NCBI GenBank assembly: GCA_905213895.1
Contig: CAJMKE010000009.1
Span: 1 to 64,000, forward strand
Source: an uncultured Alistipes sp.
GTDB lineage: Bacteria; Bacteroidota; Bacteroidia; Bacteroidales; Rikenellaceae
Length of the DNA: 64,000 nucleotides
Direction: 5' to 3'
The position numbers and the translations under genes were made by a program. Shown here one piece after another: positions 25,399 to 32,895 of the stretch. The first letter of the stretch is position 1. The number at the start of each line of letters is the position of its first letter. The notes beneath the pieces were generated by a model. That model searched no databases, was not told where the DNA came from, and was given only the letters and a program-made list of their open reading frames with translations.

Positions 25399-25851
25399 TC
25401 ACTCTCTTTTTTTGGTGTCGATGCAGATTGTTACCGGTCCGTCGTTCACGAGTTCGACCTTCATGTCGGCTCCGAATCTGCCCGTCGCGACCTTGCGACC
25501 GAGCATCGATTCCAGCGCGGCGACGAACTTCTCGTACATCGGACGCGAAACGGGTTCGGGAGCGGAGCGGATATACGACGGGCGGTTGCCCTTGCGGGTC
25601 GAGGCATAGAGCGTGAACTGGCTGACGACCAGAACGTCGCCGCCGATTTGGTTCACATCGAGGTTCATTACCCCGTCGGCATCGTCGAAGATGCGCAGGC
25701 GGGTGATTTTGCCGCACAGCCAGTCGATGTCATCCTGCGTGTCGGCAGCCTCGATGCCGAGCAGGACAAGCATACCGCGACCGATTTTGCCGACTGATTC
25801 TCCGTCTATTCTCACTTCGCAGCGGGCGGTTCTCTGGATAACGGCTCTCAT
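25399..25851 (-). CDS. dtd: D-aminoacyl-tRNA deacylase
   Basis: A 150-residue DTD-family enzyme that frees tRNA from wrongly attached D-amino acids (and glycine from tRNA-Ala). It starts MRAVIQRTARCEVRIDG and contains both signature motifs: SQFTLYAST near residue 78 and the cross-subunit GPVTICID near residue 140 (GPVT in place of the commoner NxGP(V/M)T(F/L) layout). The ATG at 25851 is chosen because homologues start MR(A/V)V(I/V)QR. It is the last gene of the cdd-rluA-dtd unit, only 2 nt from the previous stop. Confidence 0.95.
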   Translation of the reverse strand: MRAVIQRTARCEVRIDGESVGKIGRGMLVLLGIEAADTQDDIDWLCGKITRLRIFDDADGVMNLDVNQIGGDVLVVSQFTLYASTRKGNRPSYIRSAPEPVSRPMYEKFVAALESMLGRKVATGRFGADMKVELVNDGPVTICIDTKKRE

Positions 25852-25853
25852 GG

Positions 25854-26546
25854 CTACTCCTGCGTGGATTCGAAATAACGCCACAGATTGTCGTCCTGCG
25901 GTACCGGAGCGACGATTCGCACATGCTCCTTGCGCACCGGATGCACGAACTCCATCGAGCGCGAGTGGAGCGAGATGCCGCCGCCCGCGTTGGAGCGTTT
26001 CGCACCGTATTTAAGGTCGCCCTTTATCGGGCAGCCGATTTTGGAGAGTTGTGCGCGAATCTGATGGTGGCGACCCGTCAGCAACTCCACTTCGAGCAGC
26101 GTGTAGCGGTCGCCGCACGCCAACTCCTTATAGCGCAGACGCGAGAGTTTCGCATCGCCCTTCGGCTTGTCGTAGGCATACGAACGGTTGCTCCGCCCGT
26201 CGCGCAGAATGTAGTGCGTCAGTTCGTCCTCCTCCTTTTCGGGGCGCGACTCGACGACCGCCCAGTATCGCTTGTGGATTTCGCCGTTGCGCAACATCTC
26301 GTTGAGCCGCACCAGTGCTTTCGATGTCTTGGCGAACAGCACGGCTCCGCTCACCGGACGGTCGATACGGTGGGCGACGCCCAGAAATACGTTGCCCGCC
26401 TTGGCGTCACGCACGCGGATGAACTCCTTTATCTCGTTTTCGAGCGCGGAGTTGCCCTCGGGGTCGGGCTGCACCAAATCGCCGCAGCGTTTGTTCACGG
26501 CAAGCAGGTGGTTGTCTTCGTACAGAATATCTTTCGGTTCAAACAT
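25854..26546 (-). CDS. RluA-family pseudouridine synthase
   Basis: A 230-residue RNA pseudouridine synthase. ILYEDNHLLAVNKRCGDLVQPD is the family N-terminal motif; the catalytic Asp lies in HRIDRPVSGAVLFAKT near residue 65; GRHHQIRAQLSKIGCPIKGDLKYGA near residue 175 is the C-terminal RNA-binding motif. There is no S4 domain, so it is the short RluC/RluA-like or TruC-like type; the exact uridine is unknown. The start at 26546 gives the expected N-terminus. It is transcribed with cdd and dtd. Confidence 0.92.
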   Translation of the reverse strand: MFEPKDILYEDNHLLAVNKRCGDLVQPDPEGNSALENEIKEFIRVRDAKAGNVFLGVAHRIDRPVSGAVLFAKTSKALVRLNEMLRNGEIHKRYWAVVESRPEKEEDELTHYILRDGRSNRSYAYDKPKGDAKLSRLRYKELACGDRYTLLEVELLTGRHHQIRAQLSKIGCPIKGDLKYGAKRSNAGGGISLHSRSMEFVHPVRKEHVRIVAPVPQDDNLWRYFESTQE

Positions 26547-26568
26547 GGTTTCTTCCTTTTGTGGCGGA

Positions 26569-27024
26569 TTACAGCCTGAACGTGAACGGCAGCAGAGCCT
26601 CGGCATTATCGACCACGGAGGCTGTACCTCCGCCGCTCATGATTATCCGTATCGGCGTTCCCTGACGGCGTTGGACGTCGAGAATCACCTGGCGGCAACC
26701 GCCGCACGGATAGCACTCGCGTTCCGACGGGTCGGAAGCGATTGCAAGTGCCTCGACGGGGTCGTTCGGAAAATTCGCTTCGGCATAATAGAGCAGCGAC
26801 CGTTCGGCACAGATTCCCGACGGGAAGACCTCGCTTTCGCTGTTCGCGCCATGCAGGACAGCACCGCTTCGCAGGCGTGCGGCGGCACCGACGCGGAATT
26901 TCGAGTACTCGGCATACGCCTTTCCGACCGCTTTCTGCGCCTCGGCAACCAGCGTACGGTCGTCGGCTGCGAGTTCGTCGAGCGAATCGACATGAAGATA
27001 TCCGATTTCAAGTTTTTTCTCCAT
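26569..27024 (-). CDS. cdd: Cytidine deaminase
   Basis: Converts cytidine and deoxycytidine to uridine and deoxyuridine. The 151-residue, single-domain tetrameric type has the zinc site Cys72-Ala-Glu74 (ICAERS) and PCGGCRQ (Cys107, Cys110), where Glu74 is the proton shuttle. The N-terminal AYAEYSKFRVGAA is also diagnostic. It is the first gene after a good promoter. Confidence 0.96.
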   Translation of the reverse strand: MEKKLEIGYLHVDSLDELAADDRTLVAEAQKAVGKAYAEYSKFRVGAAARLRSGAVLHGANSESEVFPSGICAERSLLYYAEANFPNDPVEALAIASDPSERECYPCGGCRQVILDVQRRQGTPIRIIMSGGGTASVVDNAEALLPFTFRL

Positions 27025-27056
27025 AACTCCTTATTTTATCCAAGGTGTAATCTTTA

Positions 27057-27088
27057 CAAAGGTATCAATAATTCGCAATATTCGCAAA
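27057..27088 (-). promoter_or_regulatory. cdd promoter
   Basis: Minus-strand TTTG (27088-27085), 20-nt spacer, TACCTTTG (27064-27057), giving a leader of about 25 nt before cdd. Confidence 0.85.
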
Positions 27089-27130
27089 TTCCGCGCAAAA
27101 ACGGAGAGCAGCGGCGACGGAATAAAGCCT

Positions 27131-27178
27131 CCTTAAAGACCCCTAACGACTTTAAGGACTTTAAAGTCTTTAAGGTCC
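27131..27178. repeat. TTAARG nonamer array 5
   Basis: About five 9-bp units between two divergent promoters, touching a 20-bp perfect inverted repeat on its right side. Confidence 0.8.
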
Positions 27179-27220
27179 TGCGCCCCTCAAAAGCAAATAA
27201 ATTTGCTTTTGAGGGGCGCA
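27179..27220. repeat. Perfect 20-bp inverted repeat overlapping a promoter
   Basis: Two 20-nt arms (27179-27198 and 27201-27220) around AA. Each outer part is TGCGCCCCTC or its complement; the right arm contains the -33 TTTG of the promoter that follows. Same design as the modules at 614-802 but with different arm sequence. Confidence 0.9.
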
Positions 27221-27233
27221 TACACTACCTTTG
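27202..27233 (+). promoter_or_regulatory. Promoter of the radical SAM gene
   Basis: TTTG (27202-27205), 20-nt spacer, TACCTTTG (27226-27233). The ATG at 27240 is 6 nt further on, so the transcript is probably leaderless. Confidence 0.85.
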
Positions 27234-27239
27234 CTAATC

Positions 27240-28184
27240 ATGTATGCTTGGGGAGACGACAGACGGTACAACAGTTACGCGGCATATTTCCGCCGAATCA
27301 TGGGCGGTCGCGTGCAGAAGGTCGCAATAAATGCGGGCTTCACATGCCCCAACCGCGACGGTACGGTCGGTACGGGTGGCTGCACGTTCTGCAACAACGG
27401 AGCGTTCACACCCTCCTACTGCATGTCGCACAAAAGCATCACCCGCCAAATCGACGAAGGCATAAAGTTCCACCGCAACCGATACCGTTCGGCGGAGCGG
27501 TTTCTCGCCTACTTCCAGTCGTTCTCCAACACCTACGCGCCGCTCGACCGTCTGCGCGAACTCTACGACGAAGCCCTCGCCCATCCGCTCGTGGCGGGAA
27601 TCATCGTAGGCACGCGCCCCGACTGCGTGGACGAAGCCAAACTCGACTACTTCGCCTCGCTCGCCCGAGACCATTACGTGGCGTTGGAATACGGCATCGA
27701 ATCGACATACGACGCCACGCTGCGGGCGATAAACCGCGGACACGACTTCGCGACGGCGCAGCGGGCTGTCGCGATGACTGCCGAACGCGGACTGCACGTC
27801 GGCGCGCACTTCATTCTCGGTCTGCCTGGCGAAAGCGACAGTATGATTGTCGAGCAGGTCGGGCGTATCAACGCACTGCCGCTGACGACGGTCAAGTTCC
27901 ATCAGTTACAGGTCTTCGCCGGCACGGCTATGGCTGCCGAATACGACCGCGACCCGTCGCAGTTCCGGTTCTGGGAGGTGGACGAATACATCGACCTCTT
28001 CATCGAGATTCTGCGCCGGCTGCGCCCCGACATCGTCGTGGAGCGTTTCGCGAGCGAGGCACCGCCCCGCTACCACTACGGGCGCAACTGGGGACTGATA
28101 CGCAATCAGACGCTTTGGGCGATGCTCGAAAAAAGATTGTGCGAAACAAATGCACACCAAGGCGAAAAATTCGTAAATTTGTAG
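27240..28184 (+). CDS. Radical SAM protein, YhcC/TIGR01212 type
   Basis: A 314-residue radical SAM enzyme. The iron-sulfur cysteines are Cys36, Cys48 and Cys51 in NAGFTCPNRDGT and GGCTFCNN, the spacing of the TIGR01212/YhcC group. GTRPDC near residue 120, EYGIES, HVGAHFILGLPGES and TVKFHQLQVF complete the family pattern. The molecular substrate of this group is not established to my knowledge; a tRNA- or rRNA-modifying role has been discussed for relatives. The ATG at 27240 (MYAWGDDRRYNSYAAYF) matches homologue N-termini. A longer frame from a TTG at 27231 begins inside the -7 box and is rejected. Confidence 0.88.
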   Translation: MYAWGDDRRYNSYAAYFRRIMGGRVQKVAINAGFTCPNRDGTVGTGGCTFCNNGAFTPSYCMSHKSITRQIDEGIKFHRNRYRSAERFLAYFQSFSNTYAPLDRLRELYDEALAHPLVAGIIVGTRPDCVDEAKLDYFASLARDHYVALEYGIESTYDATLRAINRGHDFATAQRAVAMTAERGLHVGAHFILGLPGESDSMIVEQVGRINALPLTTVKFHQLQVFAGTAMAAEYDRDPSQFRFWEVDEYIDLFIEILRRLRPDIVVERFASEAPPRYHYGRNWGLIRNQTLWAMLEKRLCETNAHQGEKFVNL

Positions 28185-28202
28185 CGAATATTACTTTACC
28201 CC

Positions 28203-29108
28203 ATGATACAAATAGGCAAAACGAGTGTACTCTCGACTTTCAAGGAGTATTTCCTGATGACATTGGGAATGTGCATCTATGCGTTCGGCTGGATAGGCTG
28301 CATTCTGCCCGCCCACTGCGCGGGCGGCGGTGCGAGCGGACTCTCGCTGCTCGTCTACTATCTCACCGGAGGTGCAATCTCGATAGGCATGATGGTATTG
28401 ATACTCAACGCCGTATTATTGCTTATAGCGGGCTTTATAGTCGGCTGGAAATTCGGTATCAAAACCATCTTCTGCGTCATCGTACTGTCGCTCGCCATGT
28501 CCGCGATGCAGAAAATCTTCACCTTGCCCGACGGCACGATAATGGACGTGTTCCGGCTCGACAACCGGCTGCTGTCGTCGATTCTCGGCGGCATCTTCTC
28601 GGGAATCGGCGTCGCCCTCTGCTTCATGCAGGGCGGCTCGACGGGCGGAACGGACATCGTGGCGATGATAATCAACAAGTACCGCACTGTCTCCTACGGC
28701 AAAATCGTCCGCATGTCCGACTCGTTCATCATCGCGGCGGCGATATTCACCCCGCAGGTCGGCATCGACGGCGTAATCTACGGATTCGTCATGGTCGCCG
28801 TATTCAGTTACACGGTCGATATGATAATGGCGGGCAACCAGCAGTCGAGCCAGATTTTCATCATCTGCAAGGACTACAAGGCTATGGCGGACGCGATGAA
28901 CAACGTCGCCCACCGCGGAGCGACCGTCATCGACGCGACGGGCTGGTACTCCAAGACCAATTCCAAAATCGTCATGGTGATATGCCGCAAGCGCGACATG
29001 CATTACATTCTGAAAGTCGTAAAGAGCGTCGACCCAGAAGCGTTCATCACCGCAGGTTCGGTCATGGGCGTCTACGGCAAGGGCTTCGACGCGCTGAACA
29101 AAATCTGA
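28203..29108 (+). CDS. YitT-family membrane protein (DUF161-DUF2179)
   Basis: A 301-residue inner-membrane protein with five or six hydrophobic helices across residues 12-205. It holds the family's ILPAHCAGGGASGLSLL near residue 37 and GGSTGGTDIVAMIINKY near residue 140. A ~80-residue cytoplasmic DUF2179 domain follows at the C-terminus (SSQIFIICKDYKAMADAMNN ... MGVYGKGFD). Function of the family is unknown; a transport role is suspected. It starts 18 nt after the radical SAM gene and is probably in the same transcript, ended by the array-derived hairpin at 29131. Confidence 0.9.
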   Translation: MIQIGKTSVLSTFKEYFLMTLGMCIYAFGWIGCILPAHCAGGGASGLSLLVYYLTGGAISIGMMVLILNAVLLLIAGFIVGWKFGIKTIFCVIVLSLAMSAMQKIFTLPDGTIMDVFRLDNRLLSSILGGIFSGIGVALCFMQGGSTGGTDIVAMIINKYRTVSYGKIVRMSDSFIIAAAIFTPQVGIDGVIYGFVMVAVFSYTVDMIMAGNQQSSQIFIICKDYKAMADAMNNVAHRGATVIDATGWYSKTNSKIVMVICRKRDMHYILKVVKSVDPEAFITAGSVMGVYGKGFDALNKI

Positions 29109-29130
29109 CACCGGTTCAGCCTTAACACAG

Positions 29131-29171
29131 TAAGGTCATTAAGGACTTTAAGGTCTTTAATGACCTTTTTT
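29131..29171 (+). terminator. Terminator built from nonamer array 6
   Basis: AAGGTCATTAAGG and CTTTAATGACCTT pair around ACTTTAAGGT, followed by TTTTTT. All of it is made of TTAARG repeat units, so here the array itself folds as an intrinsic terminator for the yitT transcript. Confidence 0.8.
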
Positions 29172-29300
29172 ATGTCAAAATAGGCGAGAAATTTGCATAA
29201 TAACAAAAAACACACTATTTTAGTAGGTCGAAACTTCGATAAACGGAAACTGAAACTAAATATTTTAACCAAAAACCAACTAAACAAAATCTAACTTCTT

Positions 29301-29444
29301 ATGAATTGCAAAAGATTCGTCGGGGGGGGGAAGTCGTATTCCGCGCCCGAATTTAAGGAAATGCCCGTCCGCATCGAAACGGGTTTTGCCGCAAGCGGCA
29401 TCGAAACAGAAGACATCTACGAAAAGGATGGCGAATGGGATTAA
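29301..29444 (+). CDS. Short GFAAS-motif peptide 2, with an N-terminal G9 tract
   Basis: A 47-residue product starting MNCKRFVGGGKSYSAPEF and ending EKDGEWD. It shares YxAPE, a central V, ExGFAAS and an acidic end with the peptide at 20984, and likewise lies just before (31 nt) a fimbrillin-like lipoprotein gene. Codons 8-10 are GGG GGG GGG, a G9 run that would throw everything after residue 8 out of frame if it slipped, so the motif region is switchable. There is no signal peptide. I see no strong promoter directly upstream; the 130 nt before it are AT-rich. Function unknown. Confidence 0.68.
   Translation: MNCKRFVGGGKSYSAPEFKEMPVRIETGFAASGIETEDIYEKDGEWD
29322..29330 (+). repeat. G9 homopolymer in the peptide 2 gene
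   Basis: Nine G at codons 8-10, in frame at this length. The most disruptive position of the four G9 tracts, since it precedes the conserved part of the peptide. Confidence 0.85.
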
Positions 29445-29475
29445 CGCAATGTCGAACTGAAAACAAAGAAAAACC

Positions 29476-32184
29476 ATGAAAAAGATTTCAATGATTCTCG
29501 GCTCGGCATTGATGATGCTGACCGTAGGCTGTACGACCGACACCACGAAAGAGGTCGTGAACAACGACAACAAGGTTATCATAGGTTTGAGCGTGGACGC
29601 AACCCGTACCTCGCTCGGCGACAAGACCGGTACCGAATATCCCGTACTCTGGTCTGCCGGCGACAAGGTTGCCGTGAACGGCGTCGTTTCCGAGCCGCTC
29701 GCTGCCGAATATGCAGGCAAGACCGCCGCTCAATTCGCCGTAACGGGCGTTGCCGCTCCGTTCGACGTCATCTACCCTGCCGGTGTGCTTTTGGAAGACG
29801 GCACAGTAGGCATCTCCGAGATTCAGGAGTATGTCCCGGGTTCGTTCGCCCAGGGTTCGGCTGTAATGGTCGGACACTCCGACACTCCTAACGGCGTTAT
29901 CAAGAACCTTTACGGTTTCGTCAAGATTCCGATTCTCAAAGGCGACGAGAAGGTTGTCAAGAGCGTTACGCTCCACTCGAACAACCTCGAAGCGATGACG
30001 GGTACGTTCGCCGTAGACTATGTGAACGCCGCTCTCGAACCGCTTTCGGGTATGGATTTCGTCAAGGTTACCGCTGCCGACGGAATTCCGTTCGTAAACG
30101 ATAAAGCCGAAGTCGTAATCGCAGTTCCTGCCGGAACGTACGCAAAGGGCTTCTCCGTGAAAATCGTCTCGACCGACGGCAAGGCATTGACCAAGAAGGC
30201 TTACGAGGCTAACGGAGTAACAATCGCCGCAAGCACGCTGCTGGCGATGCCGGACGTAGAGTTCTTCCCTAACGAGAACGTTTCGGAAATCACCGACGCA
30301 GCACAGTTGCAGGCATTCCTCGACGCTGCCAGTGCAGGCGACTACACCAACTTCAAGAACGAGAACGGCGAAGTACTGCTCGGCTCGGACATCGACATGA
30401 CGGGCGTTACGCTCACTTCCGCAACACAGTTCGACGGAGTGTTCAACGGTCAGGGTTATGCGTTGAAGAACTGGAAATCGGACGGCGTCGCTCTGTTCGC
30501 TGCAAACAGCGGCACAATCAAGAACATCCTTATCGACGATACTTGCGAACTGACATTCCCGACGGATCGCGGAACTTTCGGATTCGTCGTATCCAGCAAT
30601 ACCGGTATCGTTTCAGGATGCGCCTGCAACGGCACAATCAATCCGTTAACGGTAGAATCCAGTTTGGCTGAAAAATATTACATGGGAGCCATTGTGGGAA
30701 TAACGGATTGTACGAACGGCGGATTAGTCGTCAATTGTATAAACAACAGCGACATTGACATGTCGTTCGGAACGCTCAACGAGACCCAGTATATAGGAGG
30801 AGTCGTAGGCAGCACGAAAAACGGTCAATCCGGTGTGGCATGTATGGCTAACTGCATAAACAACGGCAACATAAAAATAATCATTACAACCAAAGCGAAA
30901 AATGTGTATTTCGGCGGTGTAAGCGGAACTTGCAACACCGGAGGAGTAATCGATAACTGTACCAACAACGGCAATCTGTACTACGAATACACTCCGGGCG
31001 GAACCGGCGCATATCCTAACATCGGCGGTGTTACCGGTTATACGGCAGCGACAATCAACAATTCGAGAAACTACGGCGATGTTACTTGGAAAAGCGGTTC
31101 TGCATCCGTAACCCGTCCTTGCGTCGGAGGTGTAGCAGGCTATGTATCCGGCGGAATCAACAACAGCAGCAATGCCGGTAACGTTTCTGTTACAGGATTA
31201 TTCGGCAGCACGAAAACGAATCCGTATCCAGATCCGGCAGGCAAGATGGCTTATCCTTGCTTCGGAGGCGTAGCAGGATGTATCGGTCATTCATCGAAAC
31301 GCCCAGATTGCAATAACTGTGAGAACTCTGGAACATTGACTGTAAACGCTGCCACGGCTTCCTCCGGAAAATTCCACATCGGCGGTGTCGGCGGTTATAT
31401 CGGCGGCGATGTTATTGACTGCCATAATTCAGGAGTAGTAGATATACTTTCGACAGGAAAACAAAGTTACATCGGAGGTGTAGCCGGCTTTGTATTGAGT
31501 TCGAGCAACAGCATTACCAATTGCTCCAACACCGGAGAAATGACCCTTACTGAGGCAAATGTATCGTCCACATATAGTTATATTGGTGGAATCCTCGGCT
31601 CTTACTCGGCATCCATTACAATGTCAAATTGCTCGAATACGGCAGCCGTAACATCGAATACCCCATCGACAATGCGTGTCGGCGGTCTGTGCGGAGCATT
31701 CAACGGAACAATGACCGATTGCGTAAACAAGGGAGCCGTAACAATGAACAATGCAATTTGCACGACCGGAAAGGATTACGAAGTACAATATTCGAGTTGC
31801 GTCGGCGGTCTTGTAGGATACGCGAATGCAAATCTGCAAACATCCACCAACTTCGGAACAGTAACCAACGCTTCTGATGCGCAGACATCTACCGGAGGTT
31901 TGTGCGGTGGCGTCGGAGGTGTTCACGCATGGGACGGAGATAAAATCGATTGTACCATTGTCTCGGCAGACGGTACGAATGCCGGAGCATTTATCGGAAC
32001 CTATATCGCTGCATCTGGCGTTGCATACACGCTCGGCACTGATGCGTCGCCAATGATTGTCAGCAAGGCAACGACCATGAACGGAACGCCTTATACGGAA
32101 GCAGACATGACGGATGTCGCAAAATTGGGCGGATATACATTCAGTGATAACGGAATTACCATTACCAATGTAGTTCTCGAATAA
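29476..32184 (+). CDS. Surface lipoprotein with fimbrillin-like domain and GLUG-type beta-helix
   Basis: A 902-residue lipoprotein (lipobox LTVGC, Cys19). Residues about 35-255 resemble a fimbrillin-like domain (ATRTSLGDKTGTEYPVLWSAGDKVAV). From about residue 290 the chain is a long run of short repeats with the core (Y)IGGVxG followed by xNCxNxG, at least ten copies; this is the GLUG-like right-handed parallel beta-helix seen in adhesins. Base composition falls within the repeats (more AT, fewer GGC/CGC codons), which suggests a different history from the N-terminal part. A surface adhesin or glycan-binding role is likely. It follows the short peptide gene in the same transcript. Confidence 0.85.
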   Translation: MKKISMILGSALMMLTVGCTTDTTKEVVNNDNKVIIGLSVDATRTSLGDKTGTEYPVLWSAGDKVAVNGVVSEPLAAEYAGKTAAQFAVTGVAAPFDVIYPAGVLLEDGTVGISEIQEYVPGSFAQGSAVMVGHSDTPNGVIKNLYGFVKIPILKGDEKVVKSVTLHSNNLEAMTGTFAVDYVNAALEPLSGMDFVKVTAADGIPFVNDKAEVVIAVPAGTYAKGFSVKIVSTDGKALTKKAYEANGVTIAASTLLAMPDVEFFPNENVSEITDAAQLQAFLDAASAGDYTNFKNENGEVLLGSDIDMTGVTLTSATQFDGVFNGQGYALKNWKSDGVALFAANSGTIKNILIDDTCELTFPTDRGTFGFVVSSNTGIVSGCACNGTINPLTVESSLAEKYYMGAIVGITDCTNGGLVVNCINNSDIDMSFGTLNETQYIGGVVGSTKNGQSGVACMANCINNGNIKIIITTKAKNVYFGGVSGTCNTGGVIDNCTNNGNLYYEYTPGGTGAYPNIGGVTGYTAATINNSRNYGDVTWKSGSASVTRPCVGGVAGYVSGGINNSSNAGNVSVTGLFGSTKTNPYPDPAGKMAYPCFGGVAGCIGHSSKRPDCNNCENSGTLTVNAATASSGKFHIGGVGGYIGGDVIDCHNSGVVDILSTGKQSYIGGVAGFVLSSSNSITNCSNTGEMTLTEANVSSTYSYIGGILGSYSASITMSNCSNTAAVTSNTPSTMRVGGLCGAFNGTMTDCVNKGAVTMNNAICTTGKDYEVQYSSCVGGLVGYANANLQTSTNFGTVTNASDAQTSTGGLCGGVGGVHAWDGDKIDCTIVSADGTNAGAFIGTYIAASGVAYTLGTDASPMIVSKATTMNGTPYTEADMTDVAKLGGYTFSDNGITITNVVLE

Positions 32185-32209
32185 TTTTACGAGCAATATT
32201 TTCATCAAT

Positions 32210-32242
32210 CGCCGTCCGCGTAATATGCGGACGGCGTTTTTT
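32210..32242 (+). terminator. Terminator, copy 1
   Basis: CGCCGTCCGC / GCGGACGGCG stem, 7-nt loop, then TTTTTT; ends the GLUG lipoprotein transcript 26 nt after its stop. Confidence 0.9.
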
Positions 32243-32270
32243 CTTGCAGGGAGAGCAAAGACCCTTCTCA

Positions 32271-32326
32271 ACGACTTTAAGGTCCTTAAAGACTTTAATG
32301 ACATTAGGGTTGTTAAGGTCATTAGA
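32271..32326. repeat. TTAARG nonamer array 7
   Basis: About six degenerate units, belonging to the first copy of the duplicated terminator-array segment. Confidence 0.75.
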
Positions 32327-32375
32327 GAGAACCTACACCGCCGAGCAAAACAGTGCGCAGTGCGCCAACACGCCA

Positions 32376-32409
32376 GCCGTCCGCGTAATATGCGGACGGC
32401 GTTTTTTTT
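32376..32409 (+). terminator. Terminator, copy 2
   Basis: GCCGTCCGC / GCGGACGGC stem with the same loop as copy 1, followed by eight T. Confidence 0.85.
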
Positions 32410-32438
32410 GCAAGAGAGGGCAAAGCCCCTCTCAACGG

Positions 32439-32498
32439 CTTTAAAGTCCTTAATGACTTTAACGACCTTAGGGACTTTAAGGACTCTAAGGTCCTTAG
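32439..32498. repeat. TTAARG nonamer array 8
   Basis: Six to seven units in the second copy of the segment, with more GAC-type units than array 7. Confidence 0.75.
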
Positions 32499-32564
32499 GC
32501 GAAGCCGCCCCCACCGAGACCAACAAATTCGCAGCACTGCATCCAGCCCAGCCCCGGCGAAACG

Positions 32565-32600
32565 AAAAAAGAGATTGCCACGACTGACAATCTCTTTTTT
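32565..32600 (-). terminator. tRNA-Leu(GAG) terminator
   Basis: AAAAAAGAGATTG / CAATCTCTTTTTT around a short loop, 2 nt after the tRNA 3' end on the minus strand. Confidence 0.85.
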
Positions 32601-32602
32601 GG

Positions 32603-32688
32603 TGCCCAGGACGAGACTCGAACTCACACGACCCTAATTAGTCACTACCCCCTCAAAGTAGCGTGTCTACCAATTCCACCACCTGGGC
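32603..32688 (-). tRNA. tRNA-Leu (anticodon GAG)
   Basis: Minus strand: acceptor GCCCAGG pairs with CCTGGGC, discriminator A. The anticodon loop TTGAGGG gives GAG. The class II variable arm GTGACTAATTAGGGTCGT and T-arm GTTCGAGTC are present. Length 86 nt. Confidence 0.93.
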
Positions 32689-32716
32689 TTGCACACTGTT
32701 TTCCGAAACAGCAGGG

Positions 32717-32747
32717 CAAAGGTAGGCAAAATTTTGGTTCCGACAAA
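32717..32747 (-). promoter_or_regulatory. tRNA-Leu(GAG) promoter
   Basis: Minus-strand TTTG (32747-32744), 19-nt spacer, TACCTTTG (32724-32717), about 29 nt before the tRNA. Confidence 0.8.
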
Positions 32748-32808
32748 ATTTATCGCCACTTTTTTGAGAACACCCACAAAAAACATTATTCCTACCGCTG
32801 CGTTTTTC

Positions 32809-32870
32809 GTCATTCTGAGCGAAGCGAAGAATCTGAAAAGCGACAGATCCTTCGCTTCGCTCAGGATGAC
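32809..32870. repeat. Long inverted repeat, family member 2
   Basis: GTCATTCTGAGCGAAGCG, AAGAATCT and the complementary AGATCCTTCGCTTCG, CTCAGGATGAC: ~26-bp arms with a ~10-nt loop. It lies 26 nt past the stop of the S46 peptidase gene. Confidence 0.87.
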
Positions 32871-32895
32871 AAAATCACTTTTCCCTCGCCCGCGG

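Larger units (their letters stand above)
32185..32500. repeat. Tandem duplication: terminator plus nonamer array, twice
   Basis: Two ~165-bp copies, each with the hairpin CCGTCCGCG-TAATAT-GCGGACGG, a T run, GCAAGAGAGGGCAAAG-like sequence and then a TTAARG array (32271-32326, 32439-32498). The hairpin is identical in both copies while the arrays have drifted. Confidence 0.85.

Noticed and set aside
11314..27240. Prophage or integrative element
   Set aside because: No integrase, relaxase, tra or phage structural gene and no attachment-site repeats at either tRNA-Leu; gene content is ordinary chromosome.
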